From Butyrivibrio hungatei NK4A153 (GTDB lineage Bacteria > Bacillota > Clostridia > Lachnospirales > Lachnospiraceae): a DNA stretch of 64,000 nucleotides. The notes under the pieces are model-generated. The model ran no database searches and was not told the DNA's origin. It saw only the letters and a list, made by a program, of their open reading frames with translations. Location: NCBI RefSeq assembly GCF_000424465.1, contig NZ_AUJY01000012.1, positions 148,956 to 212,955 of the forward strand. Direction: 5' to 3'. Shown here piece after piece: positions 44,425-54,031 of the stretch. Within the stretch, counting starts at the first letter, position 1. The number at the start of each line of letters is the position of its first letter. The position numbers and the translations under genes are program-made.

Positions 44425-46110
44425 TCTGGCATCTATTCCAAGTTTTTCATGCATGATTTTCTTGGTTTCATACATACGGCGATCGGCCAGAAGGTATACC
44501 TCGTGCGAGCCCTTTTCGGGGCATTCGTGCCGGTATGCGTAACCTGCCGCAACGCTTCGTACGTAATCAGGGTAGATTGCATTCATAACATCAAGGGCGC
44601 TGTTCATTCGACTTATCAGATCATCGATGTCGAGTGAAACGGCGTCTTTTATTATTACAAGAAATTCGTCTCCGCCTATTCTGGCGCACATTCCGTATTG
44701 GGCGAAGGTGCCGGTGAGTATCTTTGAGAAATCCAAAATATATTTATCGCCTTCGGGGTGACCCATTTTGTCATTTACGGGTTTAAGCCCGTTTAAGTCG
44801 ATACTGATTATGCAGTAGTCCCGCTGGGATCTGTCGAGCGCCTTCATTTCTCTGTCGGCACTTGCCCTGTTGGGGAGATCTGTCAGTCCGTCTGCATAAG
44901 CAAGGTGGACAAGCGATTCACGCTCTTTTTTCTGAGCAAAAGTTTTTGTTATGTACAGCAGGTAGTATGCAAGCTGTGACATTGCAAAGATGATTGCGCC
45001 CAGACCTATTATCGGGAAAGTCGCCGTCTGCGCGGGCAAGACGCGAATGGTTGTCAGCGTATATCCTATAAGGTGTATGAATCCTGAAGTTGAAAGTGCG
45101 AACATACCTATCATCTGCAGGTTTTCTATAAAGAGAGCTTTCTTTTTTACAATTGTCCTTACAAAGCAATAGACAATCAGAACGTAGATTATAAGCGCAT
45201 TTATGTCGAACAGTACAAGGGTGCGTTTTAAGTGAATGGAAAAAATAAAGTACAAAATCTGCTGAAGAATAGGCACTACTATACTTGCAACAAACAGTCC
45301 GATCACTGTCTTTTTCAGCTTTATCTCATTCATGAAGTATAGGATTATGTAGCACAGAGGAACAAAGAGAAATAGCGTGAAATACTCCAGTTCGGTCTCA
45401 ATGTCGGTGTTTATAAACAGCGAAAGCATATTTGAATAGCACATGAGATAAAAGCCTATGTTTATACATAGGATTGATGCAAATATCTGTATCTTTAATT
45501 CCGGCAGGTACGTGACAAACAAAAGGCTCAGTGTCAGCAAAAAGAGACCGAAAGTAAACAGGAACATTCCGATCAGAATGACAAACTGGTTATTGCTGAT
45601 AATGAATGTCAAAAGGTCGGGGTGGTTTCCGAAATACACCGGGTCAAAGAATGAAAAAGCGTCTTTTTCACACGCGGTGAGCTTGAATGTTAAGTAGCTT
45701 TTTCTATACTTGCGCGGAATTGTTATGAAGTGATATCTTCTTCCGACAAATTTGTTGTTGTCATATTTGTCCATTCCGTATTCATATATGAGTTTGCCGT
45801 CAAGGTAGCATTTGATCGCAGAATAATTAGTTCTAAATACTATTGCGGGAAGCGGAATATCACCTATAAACGGCATGTTAAGCGACATGATGACTGTGTC
45901 ACCACGTTTTGGAGGAACGGAGAAAAGAGTATTGATCTCTGTGAGCTTTACATGCGGAAATTCTTCATTGCCTACTCTTACGGTCCAGTTTGAATTGAAC
46001 TGAACGGAAGGATAGTCGTGAGTCATATCAAGAAACCAAAAGCATGCAAGGAATATTACGACGACGGTTATGCCGCTGAGCGCAATGATTGAAAGAAGAC
46101 GTTTACGCAT
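44419..46110 (-). CDS. Membrane-bound diguanylate cyclase (GGDEF)
   Basis: The 563-residue protein has a first membrane helix (residues 10-28), an extracellular beta-rich domain of about 140 residues, about seven more helices (175-390) and a GGDEF domain with GGDEF at 479-483 (CARIGGDEFLVII) and the substrate segment DLNGLKPVNDKMGHPEGD. It is predicted to make c-di-GMP from two GTP. The RxxD inhibitory site five residues before the motif is absent. A GGAGGTG site precedes the ATG. It overlaps the paralogous gene upstream by 8 bp, so the two are co-expressed. Confidence 0.92.
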   Translation of the reverse strand: MRKRLLSIIALSGITVVVIFLACFWFLDMTHDYPSVQFNSNWTVRVGNEEFPHVKLTEINTLFSVPPKRGDTVIMSLNMPFIGDIPLPAIVFRTNYSAIKCYLDGKLIYEYGMDKYDNNKFVGRRYHFITIPRKYRKSYLTFKLTACEKDAFSFFDPVYFGNHPDLLTFIISNNQFVILIGMFLFTFGLFLLTLSLLFVTYLPELKIQIFASILCINIGFYLMCYSNMLSLFINTDIETELEYFTLFLFVPLCYIILYFMNEIKLKKTVIGLFVASIVVPILQQILYFIFSIHLKRTLVLFDINALIIYVLIVYCFVRTIVKKKALFIENLQMIGMFALSTSGFIHLIGYTLTTIRVLPAQTATFPIIGLGAIIFAMSQLAYYLLYITKTFAQKKERESLVHLAYADGLTDLPNRASADREMKALDRSQRDYCIISIDLNGLKPVNDKMGHPEGDKYILDFSKILTGTFAQYGMCARIGGDEFLVIIKDAVSLDIDDLISRMNSALDVMNAIYPDYVRSVAAGYAYRHECPEKGSHEVYLLADRRMYETKKIMHEKLGIDARL

Positions 46111-47869
46111 TACTTGTGCTCACCTCCTTCATTGCCTGGTTTTTCATGAGGTCATTGTATAGTCTGCCGAGTGATTCGTTGTGATGTTTCTTTTTCATGG
46201 AATACATTCTCTTATCGGCAAGCAGGTATACAAGCTGAGCAGAAGGGTTATTCAGTGAGGGATCGATACTTTCGGCGTATCCCCAGGAGGCAGAATAATG
46301 TATCCTACTGCTTTTGCCATTTCTGTAGCTCATCAGGTCTTCTAGGATTGCCAGATCGGTGTCTCTTCTCGGCGCATCAATATATGGAAGTACGACTATA
46401 AATTCGTCGCCGCCCATTCTTCCGACAAGTGAAGCGTCTATGAAACTGCTTTTTAGCATGGTTGCAAAACCGCTAAGCAAGGTATCGCCCGCGGAATGGC
46501 CGTAGTTATCGTTTGTGTATTTGAGATAATCAAGGTCAACACTTATTATTGTGTAGCGGCCTCTTGTATTGGCAAGGGACAGCTCGCACTTTGCCCTGTT
46601 TGCCAGTCTTGTCAGGGAATCTGTGTATGCAAGACCTTCAAGCTGGCTCTGTACGGTTGCTTCATTGATATATTCGATACAGTGATAGAAGTAGTTGACC
46701 AAAAGGCAGAGCATGAAGAAGAACGAGCCTATCGTCATAAAGTTGATGGTGGCATTTATTTCGCCCATCTTAAAATATTTAAGGACATTAAATTTGATGA
46801 TGTCTATCATTGCACAGCCGAGCAAAAGGATAAATCCGATAATGAGCAGATTGGTGGAATAGATTCTTGTTTCAAACTCGTTTCTTGCTTTGGTTCTGGA
46901 TATAACCGTAATTACTATTGAGCTTATAATGGTCACGCCTTCCAGTATGGCAAGTATATGTAGGAACAGTATAAATTTGCATATGTGAATGATATTTAAA
47001 ATGTGCAGAGTTGAAGTCACAACAATGAAAATAGTGTCAACTATCAAAAATATTTTACAGAGCAATATATGCTTGGTCTGCTTGGAAAACATGACAAATC
47101 CTGCAATAGAAGCAGGGAGCGTGAAAAGAGAAAAATATTCCAAAAAGTTTGCTATGCTGGCGTGGTCTGTGAAAAACCAGAATATGTCATTATAGCAAAG
47201 AACATATATGCCAATTGCAAGAGATATAAAGGCACTGAAGATAATACTGTAATCATGAAAGTCTGAGAAAATAAGGATTGGCGCCAATATGGCAAGTACA
47301 AAGCCAAAAATGCACAGAAAGGCACCGATTATGAGGGACAGCCTGTTTTTCTGAATGAGATATGTTGATATGTCGCCGAATGTTCCGAAGTATATTTCTG
47401 AAAATCCTGAAAAGGCTTCATCTTCGCAGGATACCATTACTATCTTTATTTTTTTTCCGGAGTAGCCTTCGGGAAGAGAAATAAAGTTCTGCATTTTGGG
47501 GACCATTTTTTTATTATCAGCAATAAGATGACCGTAGTTATAGACAAGGTCGTTGTCAATATATACGTCAACCGTTGCAAGGATGGAGCGAAAGTGGATT
47601 GATGCCGGATATATGTTTGACTCGGGAAGCGTGTTCTCGATAATAACAATTTCATTTTTATTGACCATGCCGAGATTTGCATCTTTCAAGGATACGGCCG
47701 TAAAAGATTTGTGTCCATGCGAAACAGTCCAACCGGAATCCAGCTGAACCATATCTTTTTTGGGCGGTGTATTCAGTTTTGGCGATCCGAGAAATAAGAT
47801 AACAGTAGTCATTATGGCAATAGCCAATATACCTAAAATGGCTGCCTGCATCTTTGTACCTTTTTTCAA
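46103..47869 (-). CDS. Membrane-bound diguanylate cyclase (GGDEF), paralogue of the downstream gene
   Basis: The TTG at 47869 lies 7 nt after AGGAGG; the next ATG is 18 nt further and poorly spaced. The 588-residue protein has the same layout as its neighbour: one helix, an extracellular domain opening with LDSGWTVSHGHKSF (compare the neighbour's FNSNWTVRVGNEEF), seven helices and a GGDEF domain with the motif at 486-490 (GRMGGDEFIVVL). The RxxD I-site is not present. The pair is a clear tandem duplication. The extracellular domain resembles 7TMR-DISM sensors, so a soluble ligand such as a carbohydrate is possible. Confidence 0.92.
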   Translation of the reverse strand: MKKGTKMQAAILGILAIAIMTTVILFLGSPKLNTPPKKDMVQLDSGWTVSHGHKSFTAVSLKDANLGMVNKNEIVIIENTLPESNIYPASIHFRSILATVDVYIDNDLVYNYGHLIADNKKMVPKMQNFISLPEGYSGKKIKIVMVSCEDEAFSGFSEIYFGTFGDISTYLIQKNRLSLIIGAFLCIFGFVLAILAPILIFSDFHDYSIIFSAFISLAIGIYVLCYNDIFWFFTDHASIANFLEYFSLFTLPASIAGFVMFSKQTKHILLCKIFLIVDTIFIVVTSTLHILNIIHICKFILFLHILAILEGVTIISSIVITVISRTKARNEFETRIYSTNLLIIGFILLLGCAMIDIIKFNVLKYFKMGEINATINFMTIGSFFFMLCLLVNYFYHCIEYINEATVQSQLEGLAYTDSLTRLANRAKCELSLANTRGRYTIISVDLDYLKYTNDNYGHSAGDTLLSGFATMLKSSFIDASLVGRMGGDEFIVVLPYIDAPRRDTDLAILEDLMSYRNGKSSRIHYSASWGYAESIDPSLNNPSAQLVYLLADKRMYSMKKKHHNESLGRLYNDLMKNQAMKEVSTSNA

Positions 47870-47971
47870 AAAAAGCCTCCTTTGAACTTATATCTAGTAT
47901 AGCTCAAAGAAGACTTAATTTACATAAAACAGTTAATAAAGAAATGATAAAAAATAAATATACAGATTATA

Positions 47972-48865
47972 TCAGAAGTGTCCGTGGCTTCCTCCGTGAG
48001 AATGCCCGGAACTTGAGGTGTGAAAAGAACTGCCGCCTCCGGAGTGGCTTTTGGAGCCGTTGTCTTCGGATTTTCTTACCCTTGATACGCTGCTTGTAAT
48101 GAAAGTGTCGGTATGAACTTTCATATGAATTCCGTCATGGGTGCGGTATTCCGATGCACTGTTGTTGATGTGAACGGTATTTAGCTTCGCTGCCATAACG
48201 CCTATAGGTATGATCGCGGTTGCAAGTCCTATGAGGATGCTCAGAAAAATGTGGCTCTTAGGATCGTAGGTGCTTCCGGAATCATATGAAGTTCCCGAGC
48301 CCTCCTCGATATCATACGGTGTTCCTGCGTAAAACAGATCAAGGTAATGGTCGGCTTTCTCGATATAGACTTCAAATGCACCGTAGTAGTCGCCGTCTTT
48401 TAGATAGGGCAGCATTTCGTCGGTCATTTCCGCCTGGCCGTAGTCGGTGAAAGCAGAAATTCCGTCGCCTGATGTGCTTATGGCCCATTCTCTTGTATCC
48501 ATGGAAAGAACAAAGAGAACACCGGCATCGTTGTAATCGGCACCAAATCCGTTGTAATCAAAATAATCGTCAGCAAAAGCTTCAATGCTTCCCGAGTGGG
48601 AAGTTACGGTCAGGATGACTACGTTGCAGTGCTGTTTTTCGCTGAGTTCGTTAAGCTTGCTGAGTATTGTGGCTTTTTCGGATGAACTAAGCAGTTCGGC
48701 CTGGTCAAGGAGTCTTTCTTTTTGCCTCGTTGCGGGAATCGAGTAATCGTCCCAAAGAGGCGTCTGGTCGGCATGAACAGGAAGACTTGTGAAAAAGCAG
48801 ATAAATACTGCAACAAGAAGTCCCAATATATGTATATGTTTGTTTATAAAAATTATTTTTTTCAT
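47972..48865 (-). CDS. TPM-domain membrane protein (YgcG/YdjH-like)
   Basis: The 297-residue protein has a signal peptide, a TPM domain (about residues 50-170; LLDQAELLSSSEKATILSKL, NVVILTVTS, DAGVLFVLSMDTREW), a membrane helix (about 210-232) and a C-terminal tail rich in Ser, Gly and His (HTSSSGHSHGGSHGHF). TPM domains occur in Psb32 and YgcG and are linked to membrane or photosystem maintenance. With the SPFH and zinc-ribbon genes upstream it matches the B. subtilis ydjG-ydjH-ydjI set, where the YdjH role is in envelope-stress response (family knowledge). Third gene of the minus-strand set. Confidence 0.83.
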   Translation of the reverse strand: MKKIIFINKHIHILGLLVAVFICFFTSLPVHADQTPLWDDYSIPATRQKERLLDQAELLSSSEKATILSKLNELSEKQHCNVVILTVTSHSGSIEAFADDYFDYNGFGADYNDAGVLFVLSMDTREWAISTSGDGISAFTDYGQAEMTDEMLPYLKDGDYYGAFEVYIEKADHYLDLFYAGTPYDIEEGSGTSYDSGSTYDPKSHIFLSILIGLATAIIPIGVMAAKLNTVHINNSASEYRTHDGIHMKVHTDTFITSSVSRVRKSEDNGSKSHSGGGSSFHTSSSGHSHGGSHGHF

Positions 48866-48901
48866 ATTGTTTTACTGTAATAACCTTTTGGTATAGCGAA
48901 G

Positions 48902-49957
48902 TTACATGAAAAAGAACATGGCAATATAAGCAAGTGCGGTAAATCCGAGTGCAAACGGTATATAGTACTTCAAAGCCTGCGTGAAACTAAAAGGAAGTTT
49001 TCCTACAAATTTACCGGTTTGTCCGTTCATGGCAAAAAGATAGTTTTGGCCATTCCAGCTCGTGTTAAGTATGTACACGGGGTAGAGTGCATATTTGTGG
49101 GAAGAGTTAACCGTACTGCACGTAACATTCACGGGAGTAACAGAGTCGTACCCTGAAACTGTCTGCTGGAAGTCGATGGTAGTCGTATGTTCCATTCGTG
49201 ACAGGGCTCTGGATATCGATTCTTCAGAAGTTACATTGTATTTGTTTGCCAGGAAACCTGCGAGATAGCCCATGTTAAACGAGAGCATCTTGCTTCTGTC
49301 AAACGGTTCAAGGGAATCCATGAGGTCGTCAGGCATTTCCTTTGAAGCATCAACGGGAACCTGCTTGAAACTTTCGCTACCTTCGCGAAGCACACTGTAG
49401 TACTTGGTCTCCGTGTAATAATATCTTGAATCGGACCATGATCTGTGCTTTGTTGCCTTGTATTCGCCGCTGAAATGTTCGGTAGCATCGTAGAGCCAGA
49501 AAGGGACATAAATTCCGCGTATCTCATCGATGTGATTTTTTTCCGCAAAAACCGGCGGCACCAGCTTTCTTTCAGCTACATAGCTTTTGTAGGTGCTTAC
49601 CGCGTCCTCTTTTGTCTTGGCAAAAGGAATTATGTAGTCCGGCTTGAATTCGCCGGTAAATTTCTCTTTTACTACGATGTTATTGCTGCAAAAAGGGCAT
49701 TTGGTAGAGCCAAGTGATTCTGTAGTGATGATCTCACCGCCGCAGGAACCGCATGAATAGATAAAAAGAGGTTCGCTTTCTCCGGTTTCGGAAGAAGTGC
49801 TTTCTGTCGGCGTGCCGGTGCTGCTTGAGTTGTGGTTTGCCACATAGTCTTTTACATCAAATTCAGAATCGCAATATGGACATTTCAGTTTCTGGGTTTT
49901 GGGATTAAATTCCATAGCCCCGCCACAGGCGGGGCATTCATATTCTTGTAAAGCCAT
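48902..49957 (-). CDS. TFIIB-type zinc-ribbon membrane protein (YdjG-like)
   Basis: The 351-residue protein opens with two zinc ribbons: CPACGG...CPYC (residues 9-29) and CGSCGG...CPFC (about 72-96). These are separated by a Ser/Thr/Glu-rich linker and followed by a central domain (YIIPFAKTKEDAVSTYKSYV, GIYVPFWLYDA) and a C-terminal membrane helix (FALGFTALAYIAMFFFM). The layout fits B. subtilis YdjG, which with YdjH anchors YdjI at the membrane. It lies 15 bp behind the SPFH gene and 36 bp before the TPM gene. Confidence 0.83.
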   Translation of the reverse strand: MALQEYECPACGGAMEFNPKTQKLKCPYCDSEFDVKDYVANHNSSSTGTPTESTSSETGESEPLFIYSCGSCGGEIITTESLGSTKCPFCSNNIVVKEKFTGEFKPDYIIPFAKTKEDAVSTYKSYVAERKLVPPVFAEKNHIDEIRGIYVPFWLYDATEHFSGEYKATKHRSWSDSRYYYTETKYYSVLREGSESFKQVPVDASKEMPDDLMDSLEPFDRSKMLSFNMGYLAGFLANKYNVTSEESISRALSRMEHTTTIDFQQTVSGYDSVTPVNVTCSTVNSSHKYALYPVYILNTSWNGQNYLFAMNGQTGKFVGKLPFSFTQALKYYIPFALGFTALAYIAMFFFM

Positions 49958-49972
49958 ATTATCCTCAATAAA

Positions 49973-51163
49973 TCAATTTGCTTTGGGTGAACCGCAGCTT
50001 GTGCAGAAGTTTCCTTCATTTACAGTTCCGCAAGAGCAGGTCCATGAAGTTGAAGGCTTCTTGGCACCGCAGTTAGAGCAGAAGTTACCTGTATTTACAG
50101 AACCGCATGAACATGTCCACGATCCTGCAGATGCCTGAGCGGGCTGAGCCTGCTGTTGTGCGCCCATTGCAAAGAGCTGGTTTGCGTTCATTCCACCTGC
50201 CTGCTGAGCCATGTTCATTCCTGCGAATGCCATCATAGGGCCTGCTGCGGTGTTTTTTGCTGCATCTTGCATAGCCTGTGCCTGTGCACTTGCGATAGTG
50301 GCGGCGGCCATGTTGGGATTTCTGAGTGCGCCTGCGCGCTGAAGCTCTTTTATAGTCTTTTCATCTTCTTCGTTTGCGATTACAGAGCTTACGCCAAAGC
50401 TTGTAATGGTGATTCCGTAGAATCCTGCCCATTTATCTGAAAGAACTTCGTTGAGAGCGTTTGCAATCTCGGTTGTGTGACCGGGAAGCGCGCTGTATCT
50501 TATGCCCATCTCGGAGATCTTTGCAAATGCGGGCTGAAGAGCTGTGAGAAGCTCACTCTTAAGCTGCGAATCTATTTTTTCCTTGGTGAAAGATCCCTCC
50601 ACGTTTCCGCAGATGTTCTTGTAGAAAAGAACGGGATCAACAACTCTGTAACTGTATTCGCCGTGACATTTGATGCTTACATCCATATCAAGGCCGATAT
50701 TTGTGTCAACTACGCGGAATGGAACGGGATTGACCGTGCCGTATTTGTTTCCGAGGATTTCTTTTGTATTTATGAAATATACGCGCTGGTCTTTGGGAGC
50801 AACTCCGCCGAATCCAACTCTTTTTCCGAATTCCTTGAAACTGTTTACGATAGATTCGCTTAAGTTTCCGTAAAAGATTGAAGATTCGGTTGAAACGTCG
50901 TATACGAATTCGCCTGCCTCGGCGCAGATCTCGGTAATCTGTCCCTGATCAACAAGGATCATGCACTGACCTTCGTTGATAGCGATGATTGATCCGTCTG
51001 AGATCACGTTGTCGGATCCTTTTTTATTTGAGCCTCTTCCGGCCTTTTTTTCACCTTTTGTAAGTAATGTGTCGTTTGATAATGAAGGACAGTAAAAATA
51101 CTCTCTCCACTGATCGGCGAGTACGCTGCCTCCGGCTGCCATTGCTGCTTGAATAAGCCCCAT
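49973..51163 (-). CDS. SPFH-domain protein with C-terminal zinc ribbons (YdjI-like)
   Basis: The 396-residue protein has an N-terminal SPFH (band 7-like) domain (residues about 25-260) and a Gln/Ala/Met-rich segment (about 285-345). Two C-terminal zinc ribbons follow, WTCSCGSVNTGNFCSNCG and WTCSCGTVNEGNFCTSCG. This is the virion-core-like/YdjI family, which in B. subtilis works with YdjG, YdjH and the phage-shock protein PspA under envelope stress. AAGGAG lies just before the ATG. It is the first gene of the three-gene set, and no pspA homologue is in the window. Confidence 0.88.
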   Translation of the reverse strand: MGLIQAAMAAGGSVLADQWREYFYCPSLSNDTLLTKGEKKAGRGSNKKGSDNVISDGSIIAINEGQCMILVDQGQITEICAEAGEFVYDVSTESSIFYGNLSESIVNSFKEFGKRVGFGGVAPKDQRVYFINTKEILGNKYGTVNPVPFRVVDTNIGLDMDVSIKCHGEYSYRVVDPVLFYKNICGNVEGSFTKEKIDSQLKSELLTALQPAFAKISEMGIRYSALPGHTTEIANALNEVLSDKWAGFYGITITSFGVSSVIANEEDEKTIKELQRAGALRNPNMAAATIASAQAQAMQDAAKNTAAGPMMAFAGMNMAQQAGGMNANQLFAMGAQQQAQPAQASAGSWTCSCGSVNTGNFCSNCGAKKPSTSWTCSCGTVNEGNFCTSCGSPKAN

Positions 51164-51342
51164 AACTGTCTCCTTTCATAACTAAAATTCAGAGTATATT
51201 GTGGAAAACCTCTGTTTATTTTAGATTTTTTGTGAGTTTACAAGTAATATTTTCGCACATTTAATCTTAAAAAACTATAATATCGGGAAAATAATGGTAT
51301 GATACTCTAAAGTAGAAAAAAACAGTTTGCGCGGTGGTATGA

Positions 51343-52902
51343 GTGAAGAAAATCAGGGTCGGCATTGAATACAAAAATAATAATGTTACTCTTGAAACCC
51401 TTAAAGGAAAGCAGTTAAAAGGGCTTCTTGCGGATGCGGGTTTTGAGGCATCTTATCCGTGCGGCGGAGTGGGCAGATGCGGAAAGTGCAAAGTGCGATT
51501 CACGGAGGGCGCGCCTTATCCGAATACACTCGATAAGAGTTTTTTAAGTGAAAAAGAAATTGCGCAGGGCGTAAGACTTTTGTGCAGGTGCAGCCTTGAA
51601 ACGGATTGCAAGGTGTGTATCGATGGCGCGGGATCTTCCGAAGAGGATATCGTGGCGGAGACGGCAAAGAGCTCTTTTTCCGGAAAAAAATATGATAAGT
51701 ACGGCATAGCTGTCGACATCGGTACAACGACGATCGCGGCGGCGCTTGTGGGAGTGTCGCTTGACGGGGAAAAAGAAATAATAGATACGGCAGGCGGTAT
51801 AAATCATCAGAGGCGTGTCGGCGCGGATGTTATATCGAGGATTGCGTATGCGTCCGGATTAGGTAGTGTGGGAAACAAGGAAAAGCTTGATGAACTCAGA
51901 GAGTTGGTGCTTGATGATATTTCAGCATTGATTGAAAAACTTGGTAAAAGAGCTTCTGGAGACTTGGCCGCGATAGTTGTTACGGGGAATACCACGATGC
52001 TTCATATTTTCAGAGGTCTTGATATCGAGGGACTCGGAAAATATCCGTATAAGCCGGTTGATAACTGCGTATATGAAACTGAGATGTTTGGGACAAAGCT
52101 TGTGACAATGCCGGGAATATCTGCATTTGTCGGAGCGGATATCGTTTCAGGAATTTACTGTTCGGAAATTATAAATAAAGATAACAGAAAAGAACTGCTC
52201 TTGGATCTTGGAACCAACGGGGAGATGGCCTTTTTTGACGGAAAAAATCTTAAGGTGACTTCGACTGCGGCGGGTCCAGTATTTGAAGGCGGCGGAATAT
52301 CCTGCGGAACTGCGTCCGTGCCCGGCGCGATATGCAGGGTTTATATAGATGGTAGCCGCGACAACGGCTTTTTTACGAAAATAAGTACTATAGGTGGTAA
52401 GGCACCCATAGGACTGTGCGGAACGGGCATAATGGAGGCGGTTTCTGAGCTTGTACGAAATGGGATTGTTGATAAAAGCGGACTTCTTGCAGATGAATTT
52501 TTTGACAGGGGTTTCGCCCTTACGGACGACGCTGAACTGACTGTGATTCAGCAGGATATAAGAATGATCCAGCTTGCAAAGGGTGCGGTCTACACAGGAC
52601 TTAAAGAACTTGTAGGAGATGATGCTCCTGACAAGGTGTATGTTGCAGGCGGATTTGGAACGAATCTTAATTATGATAGGATAAGGTATATCAGGCTTTT
52701 TCCCGACAGCTTTGCAGGAAAAGCCGAGAGTATCGGGAACAGTGCACTAAAAGGCGCAGTGAAATTGCTTTCTGAGATTATTACCGGAAGAAAAGAGGAA
52801 GCTTTATCTAATCTGAATAAGATAAGTGAATGTGCAACGGAGGTTGTGCTCGCCAATAAAGAAGACTTTGACGATTCTTTTGTTGATGCTATGAATTTCT
52901 GA
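51343..52902 (+). CDS. Ferredoxin-ASKHA ATPase (corrinoid protein reductive activator, RACo/DUF4445 type)
   Basis: The 519-residue protein starts at GTG 51343. The N-terminal [2Fe-2S] domain has Cys40, Cys46, Cys49 and Cys81 (C-x5-C-x2-C...C). The ASKHA ATPase part has VDIGTTTIAAAL, VVTGNTTMLHI, LLLDLGTNGEM and the late VAGGFGTNL. Proteins of this architecture use ATP to re-reduce inactive Co(II) corrinoid cofactors of methyltransferases. No corrinoid protein or methyltransferase gene is next to it, so its partner is elsewhere or is different. The flanking genes are unrelated. Confidence 0.87.
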   Translation: MKKIRVGIEYKNNNVTLETLKGKQLKGLLADAGFEASYPCGGVGRCGKCKVRFTEGAPYPNTLDKSFLSEKEIAQGVRLLCRCSLETDCKVCIDGAGSSEEDIVAETAKSSFSGKKYDKYGIAVDIGTTTIAAALVGVSLDGEKEIIDTAGGINHQRRVGADVISRIAYASGLGSVGNKEKLDELRELVLDDISALIEKLGKRASGDLAAIVVTGNTTMLHIFRGLDIEGLGKYPYKPVDNCVYETEMFGTKLVTMPGISAFVGADIVSGIYCSEIINKDNRKELLLDLGTNGEMAFFDGKNLKVTSTAAGPVFEGGGISCGTASVPGAICRVYIDGSRDNGFFTKISTIGGKAPIGLCGTGIMEAVSELVRNGIVDKSGLLADEFFDRGFALTDDAELTVIQQDIRMIQLAKGAVYTGLKELVGDDAPDKVYVAGGFGTNLNYDRIRYIRLFPDSFAGKAESIGNSALKGAVKLLSEIITGRKEEALSNLNKISECATEVVLANKEDFDDSFVDAMNF

Positions 52903-52940
52903 TGGCGTTGTATTAACGAAGATATTATATTGTTTATTTA

Positions 52941-52976
52941 CTGAAACTTCGCTGTTTTGCAACTGCGAAGTTTCAG
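52941..52976. terminator. Hairpin terminator after the RACo-like gene
   Basis: CTGAAACTTCGC at 52941-52952 pairs perfectly with GCGAAGTTTCAG at 52965-52976, followed by TTGGTTT. The stem is strong and the T-run weak. Confidence 0.65.
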
Positions 52977-53004
52977 TTGGTTTAATATATGGTGGGGGGA
53001 TATC

Positions 53005-53907
53005 ATGCAAAGAATCACAAGAAAAAAGGCGTGGATGTTTGGATATGTGCTTTTGTTATTTTTGCTGGGCTGTTCAGAAAATGAATTACACAAGAGCAAT
53101 GATATGCAGGATGCTTATGCTATGTGTGAGGGTATTTGGAGCACAGATGGAAAAACTTATGATGAAATTGTTGCTAATGGCGGAATGATATTCACGATTG
53201 AAAAAAGTAGCAATGGAGAACTTAAAGGGAATGTTTTTTATCAACAAGCAGAGAGCCAGCGGGTGGCTACTATAGAAAATATAGTCGGAGTTATAGAGAA
53301 TGGAAAAGTTATGCTTGATTATACAGATGATGGATGGGGAAATAATGGATCAATAGAAGTGCTTCTTTCACAAGAAGAAGTAATTGTGAAAATTGATATA
53401 GATGATGAAGTTAGTAGTGAATATGCGTTAGATGGTACTTTTTCTTTAAAAAGAATGAACTCAGGTAATATGAATGTTGAAAAACAATGTGAGATTGATG
53501 AGGAAAGCGAAGAAAAATATCAATCTTATTGGTCTGCGGAGCAGATTATGGAGGAGAAGAAAAAGCGAGAGAATATAGTTAATGATAAGGAATATTATGA
53601 ATTTGTAAATGGATATAAAGAAAGTCAGATGGTTACGGATGGTTCGTGGATTTTTGAACCATTACTTTCCACAGATAGTGTTGTGTATTCAAAGGAACAA
53701 TTTGAAGAAATGCCTAAATTGATGATACATATTATCAAAAATGAAATATATGCCAGACATGGATATGTTTTTAATGATGATAAGTTGCAGAATTATTTTG
53801 AAATGCAATTATGGTATGTCCCTGACAAAGAAAAATCATTTGAACCTGATGTTTTAAATTTGTATGAGAAAGCAAATTTGGAAGTTTTGGCAGAATTGGA
53901 CAGATAG
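53005..53907 (+). CDS. YARHG-domain lipoprotein
   Basis: The ATG at 53005 (MQRITRKKAWMFGYVLLLFL) is preceded by a GGTGGGGGG stretch. The signal peptide has lipobox LLGC. A central beta-rich domain (about residues 30-155, GIWSTDGKTYDEIVANGG) precedes a Glu/Lys-rich linker. A C-terminal YARHG domain (IKNEIYARHGYVFNDDKLQNYF, about residues 248-270) closes the protein. YARHG is an extracellular domain of unknown function common in Firmicutes lipoproteins. The 300-residue protein is more AT-rich than its neighbours, which may indicate a different origin. Monocistronic. Confidence 0.82.
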   Translation: MQRITRKKAWMFGYVLLLFLLGCSENELHKSNDMQDAYAMCEGIWSTDGKTYDEIVANGGMIFTIEKSSNGELKGNVFYQQAESQRVATIENIVGVIENGKVMLDYTDDGWGNNGSIEVLLSQEEVIVKIDIDDEVSSEYALDGTFSLKRMNSGNMNVEKQCEIDEESEEKYQSYWSAEQIMEEKKKRENIVNDKEYYEFVNGYKESQMVTDGSWIFEPLLSTDSVVYSKEQFEEMPKLMIHIIKNEIYARHGYVFNDDKLQNYFEMQLWYVPDKEKSFEPDVLNLYEKANLEVLAELDR

Positions 53908-53970
53908 TAGTATGCAATTTATATATGTTTATATTTTTATTGCGTAAGTAAAAAAAGAATGGAATCATAT

Positions 53971-53997
53971 CTCTATCTTTGTTATCTTGAGATAGAG
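53971..53997 (+). terminator. Hairpin terminator after the YARHG lipoprotein gene
   Basis: CTCTATCT at 53971-53978 pairs with AGATAGAG at 53990-53997, followed by GTTTGTT. Confidence 0.65.
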
Positions 53998-54031
53998 GTT
54001 TGTTCTGTAAAATTATTTTGGAGGTATATTC

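Noticed and set aside
45458..45993. Plus-strand open frames inside the GGDEF genes
   Set aside because: They are antisense to strongly supported coding sequence and lack starts with binding sites.
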